Of a stretch of 64,000 nucleotides of DNA, positions 50,818 through 59,000 are shown piece by piece. The translations under genes were made by a program, and so were the position numbers. The notes under the pieces were generated by a model. That model was not told where the DNA came from, searched no databases, and saw only the letters and a program-made list of their open reading frames with translations. Source of the DNA: CBDCFV01 sp965203835 (GTDB taxonomy: Bacteria; Chloroflexota; Dehalococcoidia; Lucifugimonadales; UBA3495). The number at the start of each line of letters is the position of its first letter. Positions within the stretch are counted from its first letter, which is position 1. Location: positions 4,092,001 to 4,156,000 of the forward strand of contig OZ241919.1 in NCBI GenBank assembly GCA_965203835.1, given 5' to 3'.

Positions 50818-52509
50818 CAAAGGCGTACCGGCGGGAATCCGGTAGCCGGCAAAGTCGAAAGAATTGGTCACCGTGCGAAAGAGGGCAGGGGCTATCGGGT
50901 ACATCCGCAGCGTTTCCAGGATAACTCTCTGGGTGATGGTCATCCCGTGGAGTTTGTCCACGTCCGGTCCCCCGTCGGCGAACAACCCGTCGGCCTCGGC
51001 CTGCACCCGCTCCAGCAAATCGGGATGCTTCAGCACGGCGTAGAGCATAAACGCGGTGGAGGCGGACACCGTCTCAATGCCAACCAGGAACGGACTCATC
51101 ACGTTGATGAACAGGTCCGTGTCCGGCATGAAGTCGGGGGCGGAACGGTGGAGTTCCAGCAGGTCGTCCACTATATCCCGCCGGTCTCCGGTCCGCAGCT
51201 CCGGTTCGTGGGACGCCAGCGCCTTCTCGAACAACTCCTCCATGCGGCGCAGCGCCCGCTTTATTCTCGGCGTCCGTGACATGAACCGCGGATGGCGCTT
51301 GGTCACGTACACCGCCAGCATCATTTCGCCGAAAGCAATGGTGTCTTCCAAGTAGTCCAAAGAGGAAGTCCCGGCCGATATTACCGCTATCTGTTCGGTT
51401 GATATGCGCTGGATGGTGTGAAAACCGCCTATGGGCCGGTCCGGGGGAAGCCGGGACATTTCGCTTTCCACGACGGCGACGGCTTGGGATATTTGTTGCA
51501 GGATGATTTCGCGGGAATAACCGTGCCGCTTGGTTTTCCGCAGGCGGATATGCTCCGGCCCGTCCATACCCAGCAATATGTTGGACGCGCCCAGGTCCTG
51601 GCCCATGCCTTCGACCAATTCGCGGTTTCTCAGGTGGGCTTTGCCCTCTCGAATCATAAACTGGTTCGCTTCCCGCCCGGCCATCACCACAATGTTTCTG
51701 CCGAAGGCGTTCACTTCAAAGACCGGGCCCAGTTTGAGGTACTGCTCGGTCAAGAAGGCGCGGAGGTCTCCGCTCAGCTTGAAAACGTGGCCGGCCACCG
51801 GCAATCCCCCGGATGCCCGCGGCCACCCGCCGCCCTGCTCCCGGATGACCCGCGTCAGGGCGTGGGACTCCGCCAGGCTCAGGTTGCGAATGGCTTCAGT
51901 CACCGACCGCCCCACCAACTCCAAGCGGGCCAGCAGTTCAATCCGTTCCCGGACTTCCTCGTATTCCTCCCGGTCCAGTATCTGCCGGAATATGTCGCAG
52001 GCGTTAGCCAGGCTGATGAGGATGGAATCGCGGGGGTCCGGGATGTCGTCGCTGTACAACACGTCGCGCAGGCGGGTCTGGATTTCCTGACCGGAAGACC
52101 CGGTCAGGGCAAGATGCGAGGGATAACGGCGCGAGCGGGCTATCCGTTGCGAAAGGGAGAGCAGCCCCCCGTCGTCCGTTTCCAGGATGCCGGCCTCCAG
52201 CAACCGGGCCCGCGCAGCCTCGCGCAATTCGTCGCTCTGCTCGGCGATGCGCCGTACCCAGAACTGGGCTGTGCGGTTACCTCCCCCCGCAATCTCCGCC
52301 AGCGACGGGTCCAGGAGGTCGTCGCCCAGCGGCGTGGAGTCGGTGACGTACAGCGACTCCACGTCGGTGTCAATGCGGTTTTCCAGGGCCAACTCCATCA
52401 GCACGGCCCCAGCCAGCGCGAAGCGCTTGGCGCGGTCCGGGATGTACGCTTGCTTGACGTTCTCTCCGTCAATGATGAGGATGAGCAGTTCTTCTGCGAA
52501 TGTGAGCAT
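50817..52509 (-). pseudogene. N-terminal fragment of a GPP34-cytochrome P450 fusion gene
   Basis: Residues 1 to about 215 are a GPP34 (GOLPH3-like) domain, MLTFAEELLILIIDGENVKQ followed by RFALAGAVLMELALENRIDT and LLEAGILETDDG. Eukaryotic GOLPH3 binds phosphoinositides and bacterial GPP34 proteins are uncharacterised. From about 225 it is a cytochrome P450 (GPVFEVNAFGRNIVVMAG, the C helix RLRKTKRHGYSREI, SPFLVGIETVSASTAFMLY in helix I, ETLRMYPIAPALFR). The frame is cut at FAGYRIPAGTPLLV by the IS630 element; without the heme Cys the fragment cannot be an active P450. ATG at 52509 has GGGGGA upstream. Confidence 0.9.
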
Positions 52510-52687
52510 GTCCCCCGTAATCCCCGCGCCCGGTCAGCTAACCAAGGAGTCCGTCCCACGATATTATCAAAAGCGGGGCGCCATTCCTACCGTCTCGCGG
52601 TCGTCTCCCGGCGTGTTGCCGCCGGTATTCCTGCCCGCTCCACCTGCCCGCTCCAGAGGAATAGGCGCGCGACTCACTTGGGTAAAA

Positions 52688-53152
52688 TCAGCCGCTTTCG
52701 AGGCCCATTGCCTTCAAGGCCACCAGGGCCATGTCGTGGTCGCCTGGGCCGTAGGGCAGGCCGGAGACACCGATGCCCCCTAAAATGGAATTATCGACAG
52801 GGTCGCGCACGCATATTCCGCCGGAGATGACCATCAGCATCGGATCACCATATTCCGATAGCTGCCAGTCGTGTTCCTTCAAACCCGCGGCGAAGTCGGT
52901 CTCGCCGGGACGCAGTTCCCCGAATACCTTGGTGCTGGAGCCGGTCATGGCAGACGTATAGGCCTTTTTGATGCAGTTCCGGCCCAGCATGGGACCGGCG
53001 CCGTCGGAGCGGGTGAAGGCCATCAGGTTCCCCGCGTCGTCCACTATGGCCATGGTCCACCGCGGTGCGCCAGGCATATTCTTGAACTCGGCGGTCACGG
53101 CGGCGATGGCTGCTTGGCACTGTTCCTGGCTAAGGACTCGCTTGGTATACAT
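52688..53152 (-). CDS. GlcG/HbpS-type heme-binding protein
   Basis: A 154-residue GlcG/HbpS family protein (DUF336). WTMAIVDDAGNLMAFTRSDG, the AYTSAMTGSSTKVFGEL helix and ISGGICVRDPVDNSILGGIG with GVSGLPYGPGDHDMALVALK are the family's ordered motifs. Members bind heme or corrinoids, or accompany glycolate and diol oxidation; here the role is unknown. ATG at 53152 has GAGG about nine bases upstream. It lies 178 bp upstream of the P450 gene on the same strand and could share its transcript. Confidence 0.85.
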   Translation of the reverse strand: MYTKRVLSQEQCQAAIAAVTAEFKNMPGAPRWTMAIVDDAGNLMAFTRSDGAGPMLGRNCIKKAYTSAMTGSSTKVFGELRPGETDFAAGLKEHDWQLSEYGDPMLMVISGGICVRDPVDNSILGGIGVSGLPYGPGDHDMALVALKAMGLESG

Positions 53153-53329
53153 TCTCAACACCTCGGGATCAAACGTACCTTTTCAGTTGCATTGTGGGCG
53201 TCACCGGACGCCGATGATGGCGGCTTCGACAATGGCCCCGGCGTCATGATACCGAAACTCCGTGGTATCATCCATCGCCGTCACCACATTACTTCTGTAC
53301 CTTAGGTTTGGAACGAAGGAGGCGCTTGT

Positions 53330-53923
53330 ATGAAACCGTTGGACCATCCAGCAGACCCGGAAACCGTTGTTGAGAAGATCCTTGAGTTGTACCGGCAAGC
53401 GGGCAACCAGGAATACCACGGCGAAAAGGTGTCGCAACTGGAGCACGCGCTGCAAACGGCCCAGCAGGCCGTGGACGCCGGCGGTGGTGACGAGGAAATC
53501 ATCGCCGCGCTACTGCATGACATCGGGCACATCTGGCCGGACGATGGCAGCGTGGTCACCGGCGTCGGAGTTGTTGAACACGACCGTATTGGATCGGAGG
53601 TCCTGCTGGGCCTTGGCTTTTCGGAGGGCGTGGCCCAAATCGTGGCCGGGCATGTCGCCGCCAAGCGTTACTTGGTGGCCAACGATGAAGAGTATGCGTC
53701 CAAGCTTTCCGAGGTCAGCGTAGAGTCGCTGCGTTTACAGGGCGGACCCATGTCGGCGGAGGAGTCCGTCTTATTCTCTCAAGCTCCTTGGTCAACCGAG
53801 AAAATCAGGGTCCGCGTGTGGGACGACCAAGCCAAGACTCCAGGGACTCCGGTATCCCCCTTGGAGACATACCGCGATCTCTTGCTCAACCACCTGCGGA
53901 AGCAACAAGGAGTCAACGTATGA
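53330..53923 (+). CDS. PhnZ-like HD-domain diiron oxygenase
   Basis: A 197-residue HD-domain protein. The residues match PhnZ (2-amino-1-hydroxyethylphosphonate dioxygenase) in order: Y29, E32, H39, H63-D64, H67, H84, H108, K112 and D165, offset by 4-5 from the PhnZ positions I recall. They appear in EYHGEKVSQLEHALQTA, AALLHDIGH, VVEHDRIGSE and AGHVAAKRY. Such enzymes cleave C-P bonds using a mixed-valent diiron centre, releasing phosphate. ATG at 53330 has GGAGG eight bases upstream. The next ORF, overlapping by four bases, is the truncated start of an ABC-ATPase gene as in phosphonate loci. Confidence 0.85.
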   Translation: MKPLDHPADPETVVEKILELYRQAGNQEYHGEKVSQLEHALQTAQQAVDAGGGDEEIIAALLHDIGHIWPDDGSVVTGVGVVEHDRIGSEVLLGLGFSEGVAQIVAGHVAAKRYLVANDEEYASKLSEVSVESLRLQGGPMSAEESVLFSQAPWSTEKIRVRVWDDQAKTPGTPVSPLETYRDLLLNHLRKQQGVNV

Positions 53924-54012
53924 TCAGGCTCAAGAACGTGGGCGTCACCTTCCCCAACGGGATGCGTCGACAATGGTATCCCAAGGGTAACCGCCGTTTT
54001 CAAGAGGGGTAA
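53920..54012 (+). pseudogene. truncated start of an ABC transporter ATPase gene (PhnC-like)
   Basis: MIRLKNVGVTFPNGMRR is the usual opening of phosphonate-type ABC ATPases, with an intact ribosome site (AAGGAG, seven bases) and ATGA overlap with the PhnZ-like gene. After residue 17 the sequence no longer resembles an ATPase (no Walker A) and it stops after 30 codons, eight bases before a MITE. It is probably the remnant of a lost phosphonate uptake gene. Confidence 0.45.
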
Positions 54013-54020
54013 CGCGGTCT

Positions 54021-54174
54021 CAGGGCCTTTTCATTTTCCGGGTTGGGCTGCACAGATCCCGTCTTTCCCGCGAAAGCGGGAATCCACATACTTCCAGCCT
54101 ATGGCAATGTTCTCGTAGCGAGACCACATGGATTCCCGCCTGCGCGGGAATGACGAGAGAATGAAAAGGCCCTG
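54021..54174. mobile_element. 154-bp MITE, copy B
   Basis: Same 15-bp inverted ends and internal hairpins as copy A at 42409, with two base differences. It is flanked by the 10-bp direct repeat AACGCGGTCT (54011-54020 and 54175-54184). No coding capacity. Confidence 0.92.
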
Positions 54175-54254
54175 AACGCGGTCTACTCCGGCGGGGTGAA
54201 CGCGGCGCTGTAGGTGCTTACCGCTGACTACATGGGACGTTAGCGACGGAAAAC

Positions 54255-54345
54255 TGGCGGAGAGGGCGGGATTCGAACCCGCGAGAAGCTGGTGGCCTCT
54301 ACGCGATTTCCAGTCGCGCCCGTTCGTCCACTCCGGCACCTCTCC
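54255..54345 (-). tRNA. tRNA-Ser (anticodon GGA)
   Basis: Minus-strand cloverleaf starting GGAGAGG and ending CCTCTCC-G-CCA. It has a T arm GCGGGTTCGAATCCCGC, a long variable arm typical of tRNA-Ser, and the anticodon loop CTGGAAA (GGA at 54309-54311). The 3' CCA is encoded. Confidence 0.95.
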
Positions 54346-54614
54346 TGCGGGGCATCGCGTTGAGTCGGTATTGGCCTTCACGGAAAACTCGGAGCAAATC
54401 CGTGGGGTTGGCGGGAACGACTGCGGCGTTGCCAAGCACCATTATAGTCAATCGGCATTTTGACTGTCTACTTGCGCCAAGCCAGTTTGGGTTGCTTTCA
54501 AACGCCCGTGTGTGTGCAATATAATGTTACCCAGCCCAAGTAAGGCGTGACCTTGACATCGAGCGTCTATGAGGCCAGAGACCGGTCCCGCCGCAAGGTA
54601 GTAAGGAGGAATTC

Positions 54615-54938
54615 ATGGCTGATTCGGACTTCGTGAAAGTGGCCGATGTTGGTGAGCTGTCGCCGGGCGACATGAAAGTGGTGGAGGTTGGAGACGACCA
54701 GGTCTTGGTAGTCAACTGCGACGGTACAATCAGGGCATGTGACGACATCTGCTCCCATGCCTATGCCTCATTGTCGGAAGGTGACCTGAACGGTGAGGAA
54801 ATTGAATGCCCGTTGCACGGTTCGGCTTTCAACCTGACCACCGGCGAAGCGTTGACTCCGCCGGCCAGCGAGAGCATCAGGGTGTTCCAGGTCCGCATCG
54901 ACGGGTCGGACGTCCTGGTAGGGCCTCCGGGAGATTAA
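54615..54938 (+). CDS. Rieske [2Fe-2S] ferredoxin
   Basis: A 107-residue soluble Rieske ferredoxin. Ligands are C46 and H48 in ICSHAYASLSEG and C65 and H68 in ECPLHGSAFNLTTGEAL, the standard CxH...CxxH pair. It has the size and sequence pattern of electron carriers for ring-hydroxylating or other oxygenases (or NirD-like subunits). AAGGAGG lies upstream of the ATG. It stands alone between the tRNA and a terminator; its partner reductase or oxygenase is not in this window. Confidence 0.93.
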   Translation: MADSDFVKVADVGELSPGDMKVVEVGDDQVLVVNCDGTIRACDDICSHAYASLSEGDLNGEEIECPLHGSAFNLTTGEALTPPASESIRVFQVRIDGSDVLVGPPGD

Positions 54939-54978
54939 ACGGCCGAGAAGTCAGTTCCTGTTGGAACCGTTGTAGAAT

Positions 54979-55001
54979 GGCCCTGATACGCAATCAGGGC
55001 C
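54979..55001. terminator. hairpin after the Rieske gene
   Basis: GGCCCTGAT and ATCAGGGCC form a perfect 9-bp stem with loop ACGCA. It lies between the convergent Rieske and lepB genes; the following tract is TCTTC rather than a long U run. Confidence 0.6.
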
Positions 55002-55041
55002 TCTTCATGCGACGAGTGATGAATCTCAGCCGAAGCCGTGC

Positions 55042-55671
55042 CTACGGTGGGGCATCATCTGTCTCCCACGGAGAGGCGTTGAATGCCTGCAAACTGGATA
55101 TGGGCCAGTAGACAAACCAGACTTTCCCCAGAACCTCTCGCTGGGGGACCGGGCCCCAGCGCCTCGAATCGTTGCTGTAGGGGCGGTTGTCCCCCAGGAC
55201 GTAATATTCCCCTTCTCCCAACCGCAGCGGGCAATTGTTGACCGGCGACGGCGGTTGGCACTGTGTAGGGTTTCCTTCGATGTAGGGTTCGGGCAACTCG
55301 TCCCCGTCGACGTAGACTTTCCCGTCGCGGATTTCGACCAACTCCCCGGGCAGTCCAATGACACGCTTCACAAAGTCCTTGGTCGGGTCCTTGGGAAAGT
55401 GGAACACGATGATCTCGCCACGTTCCGGCGGATGACCGGCGAACTTGAAGGCCGGTTCGTCGACCTGCCAGAAGGGGATGGTGCGGCCCAAGCGGTCCAG
55501 ATCAACTTGGAAGTACACCAGCTTGTTGACCATGAGGTACTGACCGCCTTCCAGCGTCGGGTCCATGCTCAACCCTTCCACCTTGAAGTTCCGAAGGCTG
55601 GTCTGGATTAGCAGGAAGACGATGGCCGCCAGGAAGACGGCTTCCACCAGTTCTTTCAGGACGCGGTTCAT
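55042..55671 (-). CDS. lepB: signal peptidase I
   Basis: A 209-residue type I signal peptidase that removes signal peptides at the outer face of the membrane. One N-terminal anchor helix (LVEAVFLAAIVFLLIQTSL) is followed by the catalytic Ser in VEGLSMDPTLEGGQYLMVNK, the catalytic Lys in DFVKRVIGLPGELVEI, and the closing motif YYVLGDNRPYSNDSRRWG. Length and box order are normal. It follows the FAH-family gene on the same strand with a 41-bp gap. Confidence 0.95.
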   Translation of the reverse strand: MNRVLKELVEAVFLAAIVFLLIQTSLRNFKVEGLSMDPTLEGGQYLMVNKLVYFQVDLDRLGRTIPFWQVDEPAFKFAGHPPERGEIIVFHFPKDPTKDFVKRVIGLPGELVEIRDGKVYVDGDELPEPYIEGNPTQCQPPSPVNNCPLRLGEGEYYVLGDNRPYSNDSRRWGPVPQREVLGKVWFVYWPISSLQAFNASPWETDDAPP

Positions 55672-55712
55672 GCGAAACCGATAGATGTGTAAACCGGCAT
55701 GGTCTCAGGGCC

Positions 55713-56729
55713 TCAGCGCGAACGCTGGTAGCGGTAGTCCCTGGCCGTTCCCGGCTCCGGCGTGGCTGTAGGGTTCTTGGGGCCGTAGCGGTAGCCCGCG
55801 TCGGTGTTGCGCTTGGGCGACAGGCTGTTGCGCAACGTGCCGATGTTCTCGACCTCCAACTCAACCACGTCTCCCTCCTCCAGCCATCGCGCCGCCTCAT
55901 AGCCCTTGCGAATTGCCTCCCTTATCGATCCGCCGCCGACGGTCCCGCTGCCAATGACGTCGCCGGGCGCGATGCGGCTGTCCTTGGAGGCGCGCTCTAT
56001 GATCTCGCCCCAAGTGTAGTAGGCGTTGGCGGTCTCCGAGTCCTTCAGCCACACGTCGCCGTTCACCCTGACCTGGCACTTCAGGTCCAGCCGTCCGTCC
56101 TTGATGTGGGGCATTATTTCGTCGGTAGTGACCACCCAAGGACCCAGAGACTGCGCCGAGTCCTTGCCCTTGGCAGGGCCCAAGCCAAAGGTCATCTCGT
56201 CGAATTGGAGGTCGCGGGCGCTCCAGTCGTTGAAGATGCAGAAGCCCGCAACGTACTGTAACGCCTCCGACTCCGGCACGTCGGTCCCGCTCCTTCCGAT
56301 GACGCACCCTATTTCCAGCTCATAGTCCAGTTGGTTGGAGGCCGAGGGGTAGGGCACCGCGTCATCGGGGCCGTAGACCACCAAGGGATTGGAGAAGTAA
56401 AACACCGGCATCCGGTACCATACTTCGTCTATCTCCCTGGTGCCTTGGGAGGTGGCGTGCTCCTCGTACACAATGTAGTCCCGGATGGTCGGCGGCTGGA
56501 GCAGCGGGGACCGGAGGCGGACATCGGACAGCGCGACCCTGGGGGCCGCAACGTTGCCGGCCAGGGCATCGCCGACCCGGTCGATGGGAGAGTCTCCGAA
56601 TTCCAGCAAAGCCCGGACGTCGCGCAACGGATAGGACGACCCCAACAGGGCGGACACGTCCACCACCGCGTCGCCGTCGAGCACGCCGCAACGGGGACCG
56701 GTCCCCGGATCGTAGGTCAACAGTTTCAT
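55713..56729 (-). CDS. fumarylacetoacetate hydrolase family protein
   Basis: A 338-residue FAH-superfamily enzyme that would cleave or decarboxylate an acylpyruvate-like acid. The metal ligands are in NQLDYELEIGCVIG and the Asp in FNDWSARDLQF. The Lys loop GLGPAKGKDSAQSLGPWVVT, and IAPGDVIGSGTVGGGSI near the end, are typical. ATG at 56729 has GGGAGGAAATT upstream; the longer open frame upstream is translated REP-like repeat. Aromatic degradation through gentisate or homoprotocatechuate routes is plausible, but no other such gene adjoins it. Confidence 0.88.
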   Translation of the reverse strand: MKLLTYDPGTGPRCGVLDGDAVVDVSALLGSSYPLRDVRALLEFGDSPIDRVGDALAGNVAAPRVALSDVRLRSPLLQPPTIRDYIVYEEHATSQGTREIDEVWYRMPVFYFSNPLVVYGPDDAVPYPSASNQLDYELEIGCVIGRSGTDVPESEALQYVAGFCIFNDWSARDLQFDEMTFGLGPAKGKDSAQSLGPWVVTTDEIMPHIKDGRLDLKCQVRVNGDVWLKDSETANAYYTWGEIIERASKDSRIAPGDVIGSGTVGGGSIREAIRKGYEAARWLEEGDVVELEVENIGTLRNSLSPKRNTDAGYRYGPKNPTATPEPGTARDYRYQRSR

Positions 56730-56763
56730 AATTTCCTCCCTGCTCAGCTCACTGCCCAACCTG

Positions 56764-56833
56764 TCATTCCCGCGCAGGAACGTCACCCCCGCGCAGGAAC
56801 GTCACCCCCGCGAAGGCGGGGGCGGGAATCCAT
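56764..56833. repeat. REP-like palindrome, tandem variant
   Basis: ATTCCCGCGCAGGAACGTCA is followed by two CCCCCGCG-AGG units (CACCCCCGCGCAGGAACGT and CACCCCCGCGAAGGCGGG) and GGCGGGAATCCAT, the repeat core in inverted orientation. Parts have been duplicated. It lies between two minus-strand genes. Confidence 0.8.
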
Positions 56834-56862
56834 GTTGCATCGTTAGCGCTACGCCAAGAGCG

Positions 56863-57480
56863 TCAGTGCATCGGTGAGAAGCTGGCCGGGACCACTATCT
56901 TGGTTTCCTGGCTGACCCGTCCCGGGGCGCCTGAAGGCCACTGGGGAATCTTGCTGGCCGCCGTCCGCACCTCATTGCGGTGGTTCAGGTCTTTGTATGG
57001 CCAGATGTGCAACCAGCGGTTCAGCCCGCCTACCTCGGTGAACATGCCCGCGGCCAACGGGGAAAACTCCTCGCGGTAGGGCAGGGCTTCGGTCCACCGG
57101 CGTATCAGTTCAGGTATGGAACCGGGTTCATAGGTGTAGGTGCGCATCTCGTAGATGTTGCCCAGCGCTTGGTCGCCGCCCATGGGGCGCATGAAGGGCG
57201 CCGGAGTCCAGATTTCCGAGTTCATGTTGAGGATGGCGCCGGGAGTGATCTTGGGAGGCCAGTTGGGGTCCTTGGCGGCCTCCGCGCGAATCCGGTTGCG
57301 CTCGTCGAGGTCTTCGTAGCCCCAAACGTGGATAATCTGGTTTAGCGGCCCAATCTCCGTGTGCCAGAAGGCGGCGATGGGCGAATACTTTTCACGGTGA
57401 GGCAAACCCTCCGCAAAGGCTTCTTCGGCCTGTTCGACTGCGCCGGGCTTCAGATCGTAGGTGCGTACTTCGTAAATCAT
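56863..57480 (-). CDS. double NIPSNAP-domain protein
   Basis: A 205-residue protein of two NIPSNAP modules (ferredoxin-like alpha/beta folds): MIYEVRTYDLKPGAVEQAEE with LNQIIHVWGYEDLDERNRIR, and NIYEMRTYTYEPGSIPELIR with LNRWLHIWPYKDLNHRNEVR. Bacterial NIPSNAP proteins accompany catabolic enzymes but have no defined reaction. ATG at 57480 has GGGAG upstream. It diverges from the RdhA-like gene over a 205-bp region rich in symmetrical motifs. Confidence 0.88.
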   Translation of the reverse strand: MIYEVRTYDLKPGAVEQAEEAFAEGLPHREKYSPIAAFWHTEIGPLNQIIHVWGYEDLDERNRIRAEAAKDPNWPPKITPGAILNMNSEIWTPAPFMRPMGGDQALGNIYEMRTYTYEPGSIPELIRRWTEALPYREEFSPLAAGMFTEVGGLNRWLHIWPYKDLNHRNEVRTAASKIPQWPSGAPGRVSQETKIVVPASFSPMH

Positions 57481-57525
57481 GCTCTCTCCCTGATATAGAC
57501 GGTTTTGTGTATATAGTCCGGTTGG

Positions 57526-57544
57526 TGACAACAAATTGTCGTCA
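57526..57544. promoter_or_regulatory. 19-bp imperfect operator-like palindrome
   Basis: TGACAACA-AAT-TGTCGTCA has 8-bp arms with one mismatch, the size of a TetR/GntR/MarR-type site. It lies 46 bp upstream of the NIPSNAP start and 142 bp before the RdhA-like gene. Confidence 0.45.
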
Positions 57545-57580
57545 GTGTAACAACCATGCCAAGGGTGGGCAACCGTGCTG

Positions 57581-57610
57581 CTTGCGGACATTTGCGGGTT
57601 GTCCCGCAAG
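57581..57610. promoter_or_regulatory. inverted repeat abutting the rdhA-like promoter
   Basis: CTTGCGGACA and TGTCCCGCAAG pair over 10 bp with one bulged C around TTTGCGGGT. The right arm ends exactly where the -35 box begins. It could be an operator or a transcribed hairpin from the NIPSNAP side. Confidence 0.4.
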
Positions 57611-57639
57611 TTGACTTTGTCGTAGCTATAGGACACAAT
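57611..57639 (+). promoter_or_regulatory. promoter of the RdhA-like gene with flanking direct repeats
   Basis: TTGACT (57611-57616), a 17-bp spacer and CACAAT (57634-57639). The octamer AGCTATAG occurs in the spacer (57624-57631) and at the predicted start (57646-57653), 22 bp apart, close to two helical turns, as for a repressor or activator dimer. Confidence 0.6.
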
Positions 57640-57685
57640 CGGCGCAGCTATAGCCCAATGAATTCAGGGCTTTCAGGAGGAGGAA

Positions 57686-58969
57686 ATGCTGAAAGTTGGA
57701 CACGTCGTGGTGCGTCCCGGCCGCCGGTACTACGACGAAGACGTGGAGATACCGGTCCCGGAGGAATTGGAAACCGTACCCGGCATTCCAATGGTCAACA
57801 AGGACATTGACTTCTACAGCAGGGAATACCCCCTGCAACGCCAGCAGGTGGAGCACGCAGCCGACACCGAATGGGCTCCTAGCGTCGGCACCCCGGCCAT
57901 GCGGGCCTACGCGGTGGAGCACGATGCGGTTATGGAGGAGTTCTACCCGGCGATGAACCGGTCCGGAGACCTGGAACCCACGGGCACGCCGACCGGGGAA
58001 GACGTGACGGAACTCATCCGGGCCAAGGCACGGGAGATGGGTTACCTGGAAGTCGGTTTTACGCTGCACGACTGGCGCTATGTGTACCAGGACCGGAAGA
58101 GTCATGTGAAATATCCCAATGCCGTGTGCCTGGCGTTGGAGCAGGACTACGAAGAGACCCAATCAGCCCCCAGCATGGCCGCCGAGCACGGCCACTACGG
58201 GACCTACGAAATACAGGCCCCCATGGGCTTGCGGCTGGCCGACTACATCCGGTCATTGGGGTACCATGCCCAGGTCCACGGCCCCAGCAATCACAGCGCG
58301 GCGACCATCCCCATGTTCGTGGCCGCCGGACTGGGCCAACTGGGAGCCAACGGGCAGTTGCTGACTCCCCACGCCGGGGCCCGCTGCCGCTTGCAGATCA
58401 TCACCACTGACGCGCCGGTCACTTTCGACAAGCCGATAGACTATGGCTTTCACGCCTTCTGCCAAGTCTGCCAGGTGTGCGTCAACCGGTGTCCGGGCCG
58501 GGCGCTGATGCGGGAGAAGGTGTGGTGGCGCGGCGTGGAGAAGAACAAGCTCATCTACAAGCGCTGCCGGCCGGTGATGGCGCGGTACGAGGGATGCGCC
58601 ATCTGCATGAAGGTGTGCCCCATCAACAAGTACGGCGCCAAGGCCGTTATGGAGCATTACGTGGAAACCGGACAAGTCCTGGGCAAGGGCACCCACAACC
58701 TGGAAGGTTACACGCTGCACGAAGAGAGCACCGGGCAGTACGCGACCGGATATTTTGGGCCAGGGGAGTTGCCCACGTTCAACGCCCAATTCTTCAAGAT
58801 CCCAGTGGGCACCCGCGAATCGGCGGCGCTGGACGAATTCATTGACCACGTCAAGGACAACGACAGCGTCCTGACCCGGCCCGAAGACGATGAAGTCCTT
58901 CTGAAATTCCGCGACAGGATAAAGGAAATCGTCAGCGGGGATGCCGTCGCCGACAGCACCATGTTCTAG
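57686..58969 (+). CDS. reductive-dehalogenase-like corrinoid iron-sulfur protein, no Tat signal
   Basis: A 427-residue RdhA-like protein. The corrinoid-binding nitroreductase-like core is GLRLADYIRSLGYHAQVHGP, IPMFVAAGLGQLGANGQLLT and RCRLQIITTDAPV. Two [4Fe-4S] sets follow: C259, C262, C265, C269 (CQVCQVCVNRCP) and C294, C304, C307, C311 (CAICMKVCP). There is no twin-arginine signal and no RdhB anchor gene, so it is probably cytoplasmic, unlike respiratory dehalogenases. It may dehalogenate or reduce a small organic compound. It is shorter than NpRdhA-type enzymes, and a QueG-like role is less likely given the sequence. AGGAGG precedes the ATG. Confidence 0.87.
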   Translation: MLKVGHVVVRPGRRYYDEDVEIPVPEELETVPGIPMVNKDIDFYSREYPLQRQQVEHAADTEWAPSVGTPAMRAYAVEHDAVMEEFYPAMNRSGDLEPTGTPTGEDVTELIRAKAREMGYLEVGFTLHDWRYVYQDRKSHVKYPNAVCLALEQDYEETQSAPSMAAEHGHYGTYEIQAPMGLRLADYIRSLGYHAQVHGPSNHSAATIPMFVAAGLGQLGANGQLLTPHAGARCRLQIITTDAPVTFDKPIDYGFHAFCQVCQVCVNRCPGRALMREKVWWRGVEKNKLIYKRCRPVMARYEGCAICMKVCPINKYGAKAVMEHYVETGQVLGKGTHNLEGYTLHEESTGQYATGYFGPGELPTFNAQFFKIPVGTRESAALDEFIDHVKDNDSVLTRPEDDEVLLKFRDRIKEIVSGDAVADSTMF

Positions 58970-59000
58970 CCTACAAGTCCTGAAGACGGAACTATTGAGA

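Noticed and set aside
54255..54345. tRNA-Ser as an integration (att) site for an island
   Set aside because: No integrase gene and no repeat of the tRNA 3' end is visible nearby.
56730..56786. N-terminal extension of the FAH-family protein
   Set aside because: The residues FLRGND are translated repeat DNA; a good ribosome site precedes ATG 56729.
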